A stretch of DNA of 64,000 bases from assembly GCA_037367405.1 (NCBI GenBank), contig JAZKJV010008882.1, positions 2,480,001-2,544,000 of the forward strand, given 5' to 3'. The first letter of the stretch is position 1. Every line of letters starts with the position of its first letter. Source of the DNA: Ottelia alismoides. Its lineage: Eukaryota > Streptophyta > Magnoliopsida > Alismatales > Hydrocharitaceae. Shown here piece by piece: positions 45,458-56,648 of this stretch. Under the pieces are notes generated by a model that was not told the DNA's origin, searched no databases, and worked only from the letters and a program-made list of their open reading frames with translations. The translations under genes and the position numbers were made by a program.

Positions 45458-46801
45458 ATGGGTTCCAACATCAGCGAGACCAAGTCCATGTTCACTTCAT
45501 CCAACTTGATGGTGCAAGGAACAACCATACAACTCAAAGGTAATGATAATTACATTCTCTAGTCTCATGCTTTCAAGGTCTTTATGGGAGGATAGCGGAA
45601 GATCTCCATCCTCACGAAGGATCTGCTAAAAGGGACAAATAAAAACTATGAAACTTGGCTCGGAGACAACTACCAGGTCATGACATGGATTGCAAAGGAA
45701 ATGTGGGAAGAACTAGCTCAAACCTATTCGCAACAATCCACAAAGTCCAGAATTGCTGACATTTATATGTGGATCAAGTCAGCATCCTAGGGAGAGTCCA
45801 CCCTTATGGAGTACTGCCGAACTCTTCAAGGACTCTATGAGGAGCTAGCTATCTTCCACCTGGTATGTTGTGTTAAACATGTGTTAGAGAGGACAGAATG
45901 GTAGGTTTACAGGTTCCTGACATGATTGCATCCTCACTATCAGTATGTAAAGGAGCAGTTTCTCACATTAAATACATTGCCGATTCTGAAGTTCATCTTC
46001 GAATGACTTCAGAAGATTGAGAGTTCTGTTAACCGGGCCTCAGATCAGCACCCTGCAAATAAATTTTGCTTTCTTGGCTCACTCTGGACGAGGAGATTGA
46101 TACAATACTTGAGGGGACATGGTCATGATAGTGTATGTGGTCGTAACTCTAGTTATGGACGAAGATGAAAACCCAACCAAAGATGTGATCATGGAATTGC
46201 ATATCGTCCTTACACCCATTATCAGCGAACAAATCGTCATCCTGATCATTGTTGGGAGAAATATGGTTTTCCTCGAGCACATATGGCATCTACGGACTAT
46301 GATCATACAGGGACAGAGTCTGTGTTTGATCCGTCCCACTCTGAGCAAACAGTGCAGCTCTTCGCCACTAACAATTCTGGTATGATGCAATTGATGCAGA
46401 CTCTCAGTGCTTCTGATAGTGACAGTGCACCTACAACACATTTGGCTACCACATCAGGTACTTTAGCGAGTTCTGTTGAATATACAGCCCATACGTGGAT
46501 CATTGATTCTGGAGCATCCACCTACCTAACAAGCGAAGGTAGTCTATGGATCTCTTCTCAACCTTCTTCCACAGTAAAGTCGGTGCAAGTTGCCAATGGA
46601 GCTCATTCTCCTATTACATCATTAGGGACTATGGAGTTCACCTCCAAACTCAGTCTTACTGGAGTTCATCGCGCACCGGATTTTCCTTTAAGACTATTGT
46701 TTGTTCACAAGTTATGTGTTGAACTGAATTGTCATGTGATCGTTGATGAATCCCATTGTTATTTCAGGACATCCAGACGATCTAACCCTGAACCTCAGTA
46801 A
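45458..46801 (+). pseudogene. Copia G gag and protease
   Basis: From the ATG at 45458 the broken gag reads MGSNISETKSMFTSSNLMVQGTT, then LKGNDNYI, NYETWLGDNYQVMTWIAKEMWEELAQTYSQQSTKSRIADI and EYCRTLQGLYEELAIF. Stops occur at several points. The knuckle area (DHCWEKYGFPRAHM) is reached at 46250. The last frame (46283-46801) carries the protease block TWIIDSGASTYLTSEGSLW with an intact DSG, and VQVANGAHSPITSLGTMEF. It stops at SNPEPQ, where copia similarity ends. Confidence 0.8.
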
Positions 46802-46849
46802 CATTGGTGTGAGAGACTGCTAGGTGACTACAGGTGTTGTAGGCCTCCT

Positions 46850-47400
46850 TGATGGTGGATAGAATGGTGGCAATAATCATCCGATCTAGCCTTGTAGCAT
46901 ATCCAGTTCAAGGCTTGCCAAAAATACCATGACCATGTGCTGGTGGTATGCCTTTTGTATAGGGTAAGTACATCTTGAAACACAAGCATTGTATCGTTCG
47001 AACAAAGACTTCAAAATAGAGAAACAGTCAGCTAAAGGGCGTCCTACTTGCTTGAGATTCATCGTATCAAAATGTGTTTGGAATATCTTGTTGGAGTTCT
47101 TTTCTTGTCTGTATGTGGCTTGCACAGAAATCCACGTCATAAGTTGTCATGTAGTAGACCAATTCATCTGCAAAATGTAGATGGCACTAACCATGATTCA
47201 GGAGCTCACCATCATGTCATCTTTCACCGATGTGTCGTACTTGCCTATCTTGATAGCAAGCTCTAACTCAAGGAAAATATGCTCATTTCTTTAGGAAATG
47301 CAGAATACCCTCATTGTCATATCCTCACGCGACCATTTGGGGCAGTTGGTTTCGTCAAATTAAAAATCGACCGGAATGAGGGTAGGTGGGCACTCCCTCC
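46850..47400 (-). pseudogene. Copia gag fragment, minus strand
   Basis: The minus-strand frame 47140-46886 reads FQTHFDTMNLKQVGRPLADCFSILKSLFERYNACVSRCTYPIQKAYHQHMVMVFLASLELDML. This is the central gag region of a copia lineage using the phrase SLFERYNA. Weaker gag-like sequence (FDETNCPKWSREDMTMR) lies near 47370-47300. Stops and gaps separate the pieces. Neither LTR nor pol is attached. Confidence 0.6.
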
Positions 47401-47404
47401 ATTG

Positions 47405-47945
47405 AATCCCTGAGACGTTACCTGTAATCCATGAGATGTCACCTCTGATTCAGATATCTCCGATTATGTTACCAAACCTGCTTGCAGAGAAATATGAAGG
47501 CTGATAGATACTCAGAGCATATCGTGAGGTATATGATCAGTGTTCGCCAACATGTAATCAGTTGGGGGTTCATATACAGAAAACACACATATTAGCCCGT
47601 GGGGTGCAACATCCGCCTGTGGCGATTGTACCATCGAAGCCTGGATATACGAAGAGTAGCCAGTTGGTGGTGGCAGTATTGTATTTGATGGATCGAGTTG
47701 GTGGGGGTCACGGTGTGGTGGGGATGGAATTGTGGAAGTAGGGGAGGGGATGTCGTGGTGGAGAGAGGGAAGGGGGTGACAACATGTAGAAGAGGGGGAA
47801 GGAGGGTTGATAATCACTTTAGTACCGATTTTATTTTTAAAATTATTTTTGCATAATATAAAGAACCATAGGGATCCATATACAGGTGGAGACCTAAGGT
47901 TAAGATTACCATGGGAGGCAACTCTATACTGAGTTGACCACAGAA
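47405..47945. other. No gene recognised
   Basis: This contains a G-rich patch (47690-47810) whose complement is CCACC/CATCC-rich, resembling a copia linker or leader. A long minus-strand frame runs through this segment into the fold-back element but has no recognisable protein. Confidence 0.35.
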
Positions 47946-47953
47946 CCTCTAAA

Positions 47954-48033
47954 GTTTTTTTTGAGAACGTAAATGGGTGGCATCCCATCTTGGGATCCAC
48001 CACCGAAAGTATATATATTTTTATTAAAAAAAA
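47954..48033 (-). mobile_element. Very short LINE 3' end
   Basis: On the minus strand about 80 bp resemble LINE 3' ends here (TTTCGGTGGTGGATCCC; compare TTTTCGATGGTGACCCC of LINE 3) and terminate in poly(A), seen as eight T at 47955-47962. AACCTCTAAA occurs before the T run (47944-47953) and after the fold-back element (48430-48439), a target duplication of about 10 bp. The fold-back element sits in its A-rich 5' edge. Confidence 0.6.
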
Positions 48034-48421
48034 GAGGAAAGGGAGCCTACTTTGTGAAGTAGGTAACTTACCTACTTCACATTTCACTTTTTGCAAAATT
48101 TTTTTATTTTTTTTAAAAATGCCACTGTGGATTTTCATAATTATATCCCTCTAATATGTCATTCAAATTTCATCAGAAACGGAGACTCCTACGACCTTCA
48201 TCCAGAACATGTAAAATACAGTAAATCTGGGACCGTTAAAAAATGAATGTCTGGATGGAGGCCGTAGGAGTCTCTGTTTCTGACGAAATTTGAATGACAT
48301 ATTAGAGGGATATAATTATGAAAACCCATGGTGGCATTTTTGAAAAAAAAATAAAAAAATGCAAAAAATAAAATGTGAAGTAGGTAAGTTACCTACTTCA
48401 CAAAGTAGGCTCCCTTTCCTC
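48034..48421. mobile_element. Fold-back MITE with about 190-bp arms
   Basis: The left arm from GAGGAAAGGGAGCCTAC and the right arm, reversed from 48421, match over nearly their full length; the whole 388-bp element is one hairpin. Within each arm is a smaller palindrome (TAGGTAACTTACCTA). Flanks TTAAAAAAAA on both sides give a 9-10-bp duplication, consistent with a Mutator-type element. It has no coding potential. A transcript could form double-stranded RNA. Confidence 0.88.
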
Positions 48422-48439
48422 TTAAAAAAAACCTCTAAA

Positions 48440-48783
48440 CTTAGGGCTTATGTAATAGCACTCAACACTCCTATAGTGTTAGAATTTAGAATCACCCTAT
48501 GTACTTTAGTTCTTCCACCATATTGATAAAGACCTACATCCATGGCAATGATAAAATGCAGTTATCGTTGAATCTTGTAGACTATGTGTTGTGGTTGTTT
48601 TAGTCTTGCTTATCTATATGTTTAATATGCGCCCCACTTTTGTTGCGAGCAACAAGCTAGGTCAGATCCTAATTGATTAGAAGATTCATCTATATTATGA
48701 TTGTAGCCTAATCCATCTTTTCATCCTAATATATTATAAAGCGCATTATGTGATTTTCTCTAAATATTTGCTTTGGCATTCAA
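48440..48783. other. No gene recognised
   Basis: AT-rich sequence between the fold-back element and the minisatellite. It has similarity of texture to 60440-60560 (phrases such as AATCTTGTAGACTATGTGTTGTGGTTG), suggesting another dispersed repeat. Confidence 0.3.
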
Positions 48784-49441
48784 AGTCAAGTTTGTTTTGG
48801 GACTTGAAGTCATGTTTAACATGGGATTTGGGTTTAAACCAATGTTCAGGAAGGCGGTATGCGGTATTCAGTCGGAGGGGTCACTGCATAGAGAGTATGC
48901 GGTATGCGGGAGAGTATGCGGCGAGTATGCGGATTTATGCGGTTTGCTATTTTTAATTATTAAAAATATAAATATATTTTTAATATCATGTTAATATCAT
49001 CTAAATATTATATCTCTTGAATATAATAATAAAGAATTGAAGGTACAAGGAAAGAAACTATTGGGATAAAAAGTAATATAGAGTCAAATGAGCAAAAACA
49101 TCAATTGAAAGAGCGTTAGGTCGGGTATTTAAGTTTATGTTAGAGTTTCAGAAAATGTTTATTTGAAAATCGGCCGCATACTCGGCCGCATATACCGCAT
49201 ACTCGGCCGAGTATGCGGTCAGACCCGCCTAGAGGCCGATCTGGTCATACTCGGAGCGCCAAGGCTTCCGACTACGAGTATGCGGCCGAGTATGCGGTAT
49301 ACTCGGCCGATTTCCTGAACACTGGTTTAAACCATGTTTGCTTTGGGATTTAGATCATGTTTGCTTTGGGATTTGGATCATATTCCTTTTGGAATATGGA
49401 TCTTGTTTCCTTTGAGTTTTGGATCATGTTGTTTTGGAATG
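48784..49441. repeat. 23-bp minisatellite, split by hAT-like element
   Basis: Units of the form ATGTTTGCTTTGGGATTTGGATC repeat head-to-tail. Units start at 49334, 49357, 49380 and 49403, with diverged units at about 48784-48839 on the left of the insert. The middle units differ by one base; outer units are more diverged. Confidence 0.8.
48840..49324. mobile_element. hAT-like word element 6 (GCGGTATGCGG words)
   Basis: A 485-bp insert with an exact 8-bp duplication GTTTAAAC (48832-48839 and 49325-49332). Terminal inverted repeats are CAATGTTCAGGAA and CAGTGTTCAGGAA. Both arms repeat GCGGTATGCGG and CGGCCGAGTATGCGG; the middle is AT-rich. This is the clearest case of the class here. Confidence 0.92.
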
Positions 49442-49480
49442 TCTATATGTGAGGATTTACTATATCAACCACATAAGGTT

Positions 49481-49790
49481 GGTGTAGAAAACAACAACGT
49501 GGAAGCATGATTATCACCCATAAAGATAAAGAACTTGAAGTCATCGATATATACTTGGAATCCTACTCCATATGGAGCAAGATGAAATCATTGGAGAACC
49601 GCCTCAAATGGTTGATTTGTATGTTGAACTCTCAACTCTCTCATTGAGTATATGGGGTGTGGGGCTTCTTATATAGACCTATCATAATGACCAAGTCCCA
49701 CTAATAGATGACGTGGGACTAACATAGGTGCATGTGGTAAATGAGCCTGTAGGGATCCAATTACTCACCTATTAACACATACTCTTAACA
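49481..49790 (-). repeat. LTR of copia-like family Y, copy 1
   Basis: Read on the minus strand the LTR starts TGTTAAGAGTATG after a purine tract CTTGAGGAG at 49791-49799. Its counterpart is 56781-60417. The LTR's far end is approximate. Homology between the copies includes CTGAGTATATGGGGTGT-like and GGGACTAACATAGGTGCATG blocks. Confidence 0.72.
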
Positions 49791-51426
49791 CTCCTCAAGC
49801 TAGATCATGCAATGCTCAACTTGGACAAATAGAGAGAAAACACTTACATAATGAATACAAGATACTACAGACAATATCAGCTCAACACAAACTCTGTTAT
49901 CTTCCTGTTGAGGACATCGCTTTTCATGATGTGCTGGCGAGGAGGAACTGAAGGGTTGGAGTGGAATGAGTTTCCTCGTCGGAGAACGCGTGCTCTGTAT
50001 GCGTTTGTCAGAGTCATCGAAACCGAATTGATTCTCCTCGTCAAAGAACGTGTGTAATGTATTGCACAGAGTCACCTGAAACAAATGAGTATCCTCATTA
50101 GAGAACGTGTGCTTTGTACTGCGTAGAGTCGCATGAACCAAACGATTCTCCTCGTCGCAAAACTCTAATAAACAAGGTCACACGAACATAGAATGTCCCA
50201 ATGGTAGAGGTTGAATTTGAATACTCTATACGATACTTTCCCTTTCTCCCATACTTAGCAGAAAATGTGAGGTTTGACCAAGTTGCGAAGAACTGAAGAG
50301 GGGAAAGGGACCCATCTTTTTCATTTAAAAAAAATTGCAGCAACAGCAATAAGGAAAATTTAGTCCTAATAAAACAAAACGTAGGACCACCCTTTTCTAT
50401 TTAAGGTTCTCATCGATGGAACCAATCTAATTCTTGAGATTACCTCCTTATGGTTCGGCGCATATCAGGAAACCCCGTATATGGTTGATTTACTGACAAA
50501 ACCAAGGGTGATGTGGAGAAGATGCACGTGGACAAGGAGAGAGCCTTGTACCTTGAGATGGCAATGGCTTCGAGATGGGGGTATGGTGTAGCGGAGGCAA
50601 ATGCTTAAGTATTGGAGGCGCCTGGAGATGTGGGTGGTGTCGCATGGAAGTGCCATGTCGTCTAAGCCAACTTTGCGTGGAGGGGGAGGTCGTTGGGTCT
50701 ATCATCATTGCCTAGGATGGGGATGCGATGGGGGTGCAATGGTCCGGGTTGAAGACAATGTGCGTAAGGTGCAAGAGAGGAGTTGCGGTTGTGTTCTTGT
50801 CTGGCGATGGGAATTGGTTGTCACGAGCACCGTCGTGGGGGAGATCATCTTCTTCGAACTTCTTGTGATGTTCTCTTCTTTGAATAAGATTCCAACAAAG
50901 AGAGGGGATTGAAGCCCCTTTTTCCAAATAGGGCTTCAATCCCTATTGGTTCTACAAGATTCGATTGTGGTGAGGAGCATCGCTTGTATGCAGGAGATGC
51001 ACCACTTGGAGATGGATCGAACTGTGTCTTCAGAGTCCATTGGCGTTATCACATATTTGAATAGACCTCTGTGGATGATGATCTTTCAATCTTTGATTGA
51101 TCCGCAGACTTAAATCACAAAAACTAGATGTGTAGGTCGATGATCAGAGATAACCGCGCTTAGGATCTAAACCATCGGATGTTGATGGGTTCATACTTGA
51201 AGCTTGATCATGCATGGAGAGGTGTGCTCATTGACGACATCCCAAAACTAGGGTTCTAAAAATCCTAGATGATTCTCGAACTCATTGGAATCACAAGTAA
51301 ACTGTGCAGAATTAAGGTTTTATGTTTTATTTGAACTTGATGACGATCTTCATAACTTGAACAAAATTTTGAACACGAACATGAAATCTTCAAGAATAAA
51401 TCCACGAGCCGAACTCGCACTGATGC
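49791..51426 (-). mobile_element. Interior of family Y element, no pol recognised
   Basis: Starting at the LTR, the minus-strand order is polypurine tract, then interior sequence to the right. AGTTGAGCATTGCATGATCTA before the tract resembles the 3' coding ends of copia elements. The interior has a tandem repeat (49971-50190) and short frames but no gag, integrase or RT block I can name. It is cut on the right by copia F at 51427. It may be a non-autonomous LTR element. Confidence 0.5.
49971..50190. repeat. Tandem repeat, about 57-60-bp units
   Basis: Four diverged units each start CCTCGTC.GAGAACG.GTG or CCTCATTAGAGAACGTGTG and contain AGAGTC.. about 30 bp later. Starts are near 49971, 50032, 50090 and 50146; the last unit is partial. 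The repeat lies inside the family Y interior. Confidence 0.7.
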
Positions 51427-51570
51427 TGTTGAGATATTTCGGCATTCCATGAATCTTTTATATTATTTTATTTCCTTTTGTCTATCTTATGTAATTTACC
51501 CATTGGTCTCTCCCCTATATAAGAGAGCCTAGGGTTACAAGAATAAACAACGATTCTATTTCTTCCAACA
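51427..51570 (+). repeat. 5' LTR of copia F
   Basis: This 144-bp LTR is TGTTGAGATATTTCGG...TCTTCCAACA with a CTATATAAGAGAG core near 51515. Confidence 0.92.
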
Positions 51571-51817
51571 TGGTATCAGAGCGGCGGTCTTAGACCAGAG
51601 CTCTCGTGCCCAAAAAAAACCCTAACCCTACCTTGTGCCCCACACGCGCCACCGGCCCATTTCCTTGGGCATCGCCGCCTCACGTGCCGCTACCTCTCTC
51701 CTTGGGCGTCGCCGGCCCCATCTTCTTGCGCGCCTCAGCCCACCGCGTGCTGCCCCATGAGTCGTGCAGCTCTACGCCAGCCGCCCCCCCCCCCTCCCTG
51801 TGTGCCTTCACGCGCAC

Positions 51818-52003
51818 CAAGGCCCTAAATGTCAGTTTCGGTCACCATTTCAGTATCGACCAAAACAGAATCTCGGTGGAATTTCGATCGTCATTTCAGT
51901 CATTTTTTCTACTAGGACCCCCATATTCCGGTCATTTCGATCGAATTTCGATTTCGACCGGATATCGATATTCGATCGAATTTCGCTGAAATTTGAGGCC
52001 ATG
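51818..52003. mobile_element. hAT-like word element 7 (CGAAATTTCG words)
   Basis: A 186-bp insert in the untranslated leader of copia F. Ends are CAAGGCCCTAAATGTCAG and, reversed, CATGGCCTCAAATTTCAG. Flanks ACGCGCAC (51810-51817) and ATGCGTAC (52004-52011) agree at 6 of 8; both differences are C/T. The interior repeats TTTCGATCGAAATT-type words. Confidence 0.78.
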
Positions 52004-52260
52004 ATGCGTACTGACCAGTACGCTTCTACGCATGTAGCCTAGCACGTAGATGCGTTTCCGTGCGCCCCTAGTGTCCATCCTAGGGCGTCGACCTTCGCGT
52101 GCGGCTCCTCCGTGTGCCCCTTCTCCAAGCACCGACATCGTTAAGTTCTTCTAATTAATGGATTTGAGGGCATAAGTTTACATATGCACTCAAATCCACG
52201 TATGTTTTTGTAGACGTTCATCTGTGGTCTACAAAACCCTAGTCTTCTACATTTGGCAAG

Positions 52261-53340
52261 ATGTCGGAGAACAAAGTTGATGTACCCGCCACAGGTGCAT
52301 TCAGAGGTCCAACGCCTAATGTGAAAATGAATGGGACAAACTATGAGCTTTGGGCTATGTAGTTCATGAGCCTTATGAAATCAAATGGTAAGAAACACAT
52401 TCTTACCGAGGAAGAATCGGTGGAGAAGAATGGGGTAAATGCCTCATGGGAGGCAGACGACACATATGCCAAAGTTTGGCTTTCCGGAACATTGATGATT
52501 GAGATCGCCAATGATGTGTTACATCAGCCCACTGCTAAGGCAATGTGGGGATATACTTGCAGCTATATATTCTCAAGCGAGGAATGAGACAAAGATCCTC
52601 CAACTCCAACATGATATATTCAATATCAAGCAGAACGGACGTCCTCTGCATTCATTGTATACATCTCTGCATGGCATGTTTGAGAAGCTTCACAGTTTCA
52701 TGCCTCTGACGGCAACTCCAGAGCAGCAGAAGACCTACAGGAATGCTACCATGATAGGGGTATTCCTAGCAGCACTTGACCCTGAATATGATGTTGCTCA
52801 ATCTCAGATCCTAGCATATGCTACTATTCCTCCCATGGAGGAAGCATTCCGCAGGCTCAGCAGGATTATTGTTCCTTTCAGTGTCTCTGATCAGACTTCC
52901 TCTGCCATGGCAACCTCTCAAGGAAGAGGAGGTCATTCTACTCTTCGTGGACACGGACCTCATGGTAGAGGAGGTCACACTCGTCATCCTGCACTTTGGG
53001 CCTGTTTGGTTGTAGGGTTGGGCAGGGTTGGCCCAACCCTGGTTACTATTCACAAGGGTACTTTCTCCTCACAGATTACTATTCACCCATCCCAACCCAG
53101 CCCAACCCAACCCAGTCCAACCCAGCAACCAAACAGGCCCTTTCTGTCACCGTCCAGGCCATACCGAGGATACATGCTATTCCAAGCATGGGTTCCCAGC
53201 TTCAGCCTGTGTTGTAGAACAGATTGTGTCTCATGCTGCTTCTACTCTAGATCAAAGGTTTGGTCACCTCGTAGCCACCTGAGGGACATTATACCTCCTT
53301 CCGCATCATCATCCTCATGAGATCAGTCAGATGTGGCAGC
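52261..53340 (+). pseudogene. Copia F gag
   Basis: Gag starts MSENKVDVPATGAFRGPTPNVKMNGTNYELWAM, then TAG at 52359 replaces Gln. It continues FMSLMKSNGKKHILTEEE and frame-shifts near 52550 into ILAAIYSQARNETKILQLQHDIFNIKQNGRPLHSLYTSLHGMFEKLHSFMPLTATPEQQKTYRNATM. The zinc knuckle CTFCHRPGHTEDTC is split by the MITE at 52998-53140: the first Cys lies before it and the rest after. The later gag (ASACVVEQIVSHAASTLDQRFGHLVA) is in other frames. Confidence 0.85.
52998..53140. mobile_element. MITE with GGGCCTGTTTGGTT ends
   Basis: A 143-bp insert has inverted ends GGGCCTGTTTGGTTG and, reversed, GGGCCTGTTTGGTTG; these ends are common in plant PIF/Harbinger-type MITEs. TTT on both sides fits a 3-bp duplication. 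The interior is CCAACCCAG-rich. Removing it restores the gag zinc knuckle. Confidence 0.85.
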
Positions 53341-54513
53341 CTCATCCTCTGCCAGTACCTCTGTTGTTGCCAGCACTCGGGTACTTATGCTTTTACATCC
53401 TGTCATGGATCTGACATTTCAGAGTGGATTATGGACTCCGGTGCGACACATCATCTATGTGGAGACAGACATCAGTTTACGTCATATAGACAAGTTAAGC
53501 CAGGGCGAATAGTTGTGATAGATGTCGGGAGTCACTCCCCGATTACAGGATAGGGAAAGATTACCTTGACACCGTCGATGCGTCTGCAGAATGTGCTACA
53601 TGCTCCAGATTTCTCTATGAATTTGCATTCTATTAGTCAGATTACCAAGGATTTGCACTATCGTGTTATTTTTGACCCATCGACTCTTGTTTTTCAGAAC
53701 ACTCTTACGGGCAAAGTGATTGGGTGTGGTCGTGAGCAAGGTGGCCTCTATCGTCTGGTCCGAACTCCATATGCTGGTGTATCTTCTCTTTCGTCTGGCT
53801 CTGTCTCTCCATTCACCTGGCACCTCCGATTTGGTCACCTTCCTCTTCAGAAGATGTGTCATATGTTGCTGCGGATTTCACCTACTTCCTTTCACTGCGA
53901 AGCTTGTCAGTTCGGAAAGCATCATTGGTCTGCCTTTCCCAGTCATCAGATATTGACATATGGGGTCCAAGTCGTGTACCTAATCACCAGGGACACTGAT
54001 CCTATCTTGTAGCTGTGGATGATTTTTCACGTTTATCATGGGTGTTTCTTTTGAAAAATAAATATGAAGCAGGGAATGTGATCAAAAATTCAATGAAGTC
54101 AAAAATGTCTTCTCTACCTCTGTGAAGTTTGTTCGAACTGATAATGCGTTGGAGTTTTGTACTCGTGATATATCTCACTTCCTTTCATCCAGAGGGTTAT
54201 TCATCAAACATCTTGCCCTTACACTTCTCAGCAAAATGGTGTTGGTGAGAGAAATCATCGTCATCTCCTGGACATTACTCGAACTCTTATCATTCAGAGT
54301 CGTGCACCGCACTCGTTTTGGGTGATGCTATTCTCACAACATGTTACTTGGTGAATCGTATTCCATCATCTGTCTTGAGTGAAAATTCCTTTCTCCATTG
54401 CCTTTCCTGAGAAGAAGTTATTCTCACTCACCCCTCGTGTGTTCGGGTCTATCGCTTTTGTTCACCAGTAGACTCCTGGTTTTGACAAGCTTGCTCCTCG
54501 AGCTATTAAATGG
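53341..54513 (+). pseudogene. Copia F protease and integrase
   Basis: Protease has SEWIMDSGATHHLCGDRHQFTSY near 53420, with DSG intact, and RIVVIDVGSHSPITG. MRLQNVLHAPDFSMNLHSISQITKDLHYRVIF begins the next open stretch (53566-54012), which includes TWHLRFGHLPLQKMCHMLLRISP and the zinc part CEACQFGKHHWSAF. The first integrase catalytic region (IDIWGPSRVPNHQGH) is frame-shifted near 53950. VRTDNALEFCT (second Asp) is near 54130, and the block around the catalytic Glu (QQNGVGERNHRHLLDITRTL) near 54230 is frame-broken. Stops and shifts are frequent. Confidence 0.82.
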
Positions 54514-56612
54514 GTGTTTGTTGGATACTCAAGGACTCGGAAAGGGTATCGGTGTTATGATCCTCTACGCAGAAAATATTATATCAGTGTTGATGTCACG
54601 TTTTTTGAGTCGATGATGTACTTCTCTCCTACAGGTGATAGGTTGGCTTCATCGAACACAGAAGAAGCCGTCTATATGCCACCTCCTCCCATGCATGTTG
54701 TCCCACCACCTCCACCAACACCACCACCACCACCATCACCATCTCCACCTCCTCCTCCACCGCCTCCTACTGCCCGGTCTCTTGCGTCACCTATTCCACT
54801 CCTTCCTAAGTTCTACACTCGTCGGTCTACTTCTGCTCATGGTCACCAATCATCTTCCACGGAGCCCCAAGTTATTTTTGATAACATAGCATCTAATGAT
54901 GGGTTTGGAGATGTATATGTGCAGGACTCATTGCAGGATATTACCGCACAGATGGAAGATGTTCCCTCTGATCTGGATATTCCTATTGCAGTTCGAAAGC
55001 AAAAGAGATCTTGTGATTCCTATCCCCTAGCTTCTCAAGTCTCCTTTCATCGACTAACAGGGGATTTTCAGAGATTTGCAGTAGCTCTATCTACTGTGGA
55101 AATTCCACAGAATTATGAGGAGGCATTGCAGGATAGCCGTTGGCTCTTGGCTATGGAAGAGGAGATGGTTGCGTTACAGTCACGTAGTACGTGGAGTCTG
55201 GTGACGGCTCCAGTTGATGCGTCAGTTGTGGGATGTAAGTGGGTGTTTCCTGAGAAACACCGTGAGAACGGCAGTATATATCGCTATAAGGCGAGACTTG
55301 TGGCACGTGGGTTCACCCAGACATATGGGGTGGACTATCAGGTATTTCTCTTCAGTGGCTAGACACTCTACTCTGCAGATTCTACTGTCAGTTGTTGTGG
55401 CAAGAGATTGGCCCCTATACCAACTTGATGTGAAGAATGCCTTCCTATATGGTGATCTATAGGAAGAGGTCTACATGCAGCAGCCACCAGGGCTTACTGC
55501 TGAAGGGGAGTGTCAGAAGGTGTGCAGACTTCACAAGGCAATTTATGGCCTTAAGGCTTAAGCAAAGTCCAAGAGCATGGTTCCAGAAGCTCTCGGACTT
55601 GATAGAGCAGCAGGGGTTTGTGCGATGGACTACCGACCACTCCTTGTTTGTACAGAAGACTCATAGTGGTATTGTTGCCATTCTTGTGTATGTTGATCAT
55701 ATTATTGTTACAGGAGATGACAAGCAGGGCATTCAGAGTGCCAAGGACTTCCTAAGTCAGCAGTTTGTGACCAAGGATCTTGGACATTTACGTTACTTCC
55801 TTAAGTTGGAGTTTGCACGGAACCAGAGAGGTCTTGTGATGACTCAGAGGATGTATGTTGCAGATATTCTTTCAGAGACAGGCATGGCAGATTGCATACC
55901 TTCCACTACTCCTATTGACCCGAGCATGAAGCTATATGATGATGACATTGAGGAGGTTGACAAGAGGAGGTACGGGGAGCTTGTTGGCAAGCTACTATAT
56001 GTGACTATCACAAGGCCCAGTATATCATTTGATGTGAGCAAAGTTAGCCAGTTTATGGAGCAGCCTAGACAGGCACATATGGATGCAGTCCATATGATTC
56101 TAAGATACCTGAAGACTTCACTTGGTACAGGACCTATTTTCAGCAGTGGTACATCTCTATCAGTTACAGCATGTGCAAATGCAGATTATGCTGGATGTCC
56201 AAAGGATAGAAAGTCTACCTCAGGTTTCGATGTGTTTATAGGAAATTCCCTTATTTCATGGAAAAGTAAGAAGCAGACGGTGGTTGCCAGATCTAGTGTT
56301 GAGTCAGAATACAGGGTCATGGCACAAGCTACCACAGAGATGATGTGGGTCAGATCTGTTCTTACTGACCTAACCATAGAGGTGCCACTTCCTATGCACC
56401 TCCAATGTGACAATCAGGCTGCTCTTTTTATTGCCAATAACCCTGTGTTCCATGAAAGGACGAAGCATATTGAGGTAGATTGCCATTACATGAGGGATAT
56501 GATTCAGAAGTGTCTGATTTATACTTCTCATATTAGTTCAGGAGAGCAGACAGCAGATATCTTCACCAAGGCCTACTCAGGGGGGCATTTCAGAAGTGTT
56601 CATCTAAGTTGA
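54514..56612 (+). pseudogene. Copia F integrase tail, RT and RNase H
   Basis: A 282-codon frame (54514-55362) covers VGYSRTRKGYRCYDPLRRKYYISVDVTFFES, the proline-rich linker and RT through CKWVFPEKHRENGSIYRYKARLVARGFTQTYGVDY. A frameshift follows. QLDVKNAFLYGDL precedes a TAG at 55461. A 391-codon frame then carries YGLRLKQSPRAWFQKLSDLIEQQGF and VYVDHIIVTGDD, in which the second catalytic Asp of YVDD is His. RNase H follows (ANADYAGCPKDRKSTSGFDVFIG...EYRVMAQ...[28 protein letters not shown]...GEQTADIFTKA). The Asp-to-His change alone would inactivate RT. Confidence 0.87.
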
Positions 56613-56648
56613 GCATGATTGACATCTATGCTCCATCTTGAGGGGGAG

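Larger units (their letters stand above)
43359..46801 (+). mobile_element. Copia element G, 5' half
   Basis: A 5' LTR (TGTTAGAATTATG...CTCCACA, 43359-44956) is split by a 1429-bp hAT-like element. A primer site TGGTATCAAATC follows at 44957, then a leader, gag and protease to 46801. Integrase, RT, RNase H and the 3' LTR are missing. The gag differs from copies A-F and H, so this is a different copia lineage. Confidence 0.7.

Noticed and set aside
47512..48138. Minus-strand frame of about 208 codons
   Set aside because: It runs through one arm of the fold-back element, a LINE tail and low-complexity sequence, with no protein similarity or domain.
48034..48421. microRNA precursor
   Set aside because: Arms of about 190 bp with a target duplication fit a fold-back transposon better than a microRNA hairpin.
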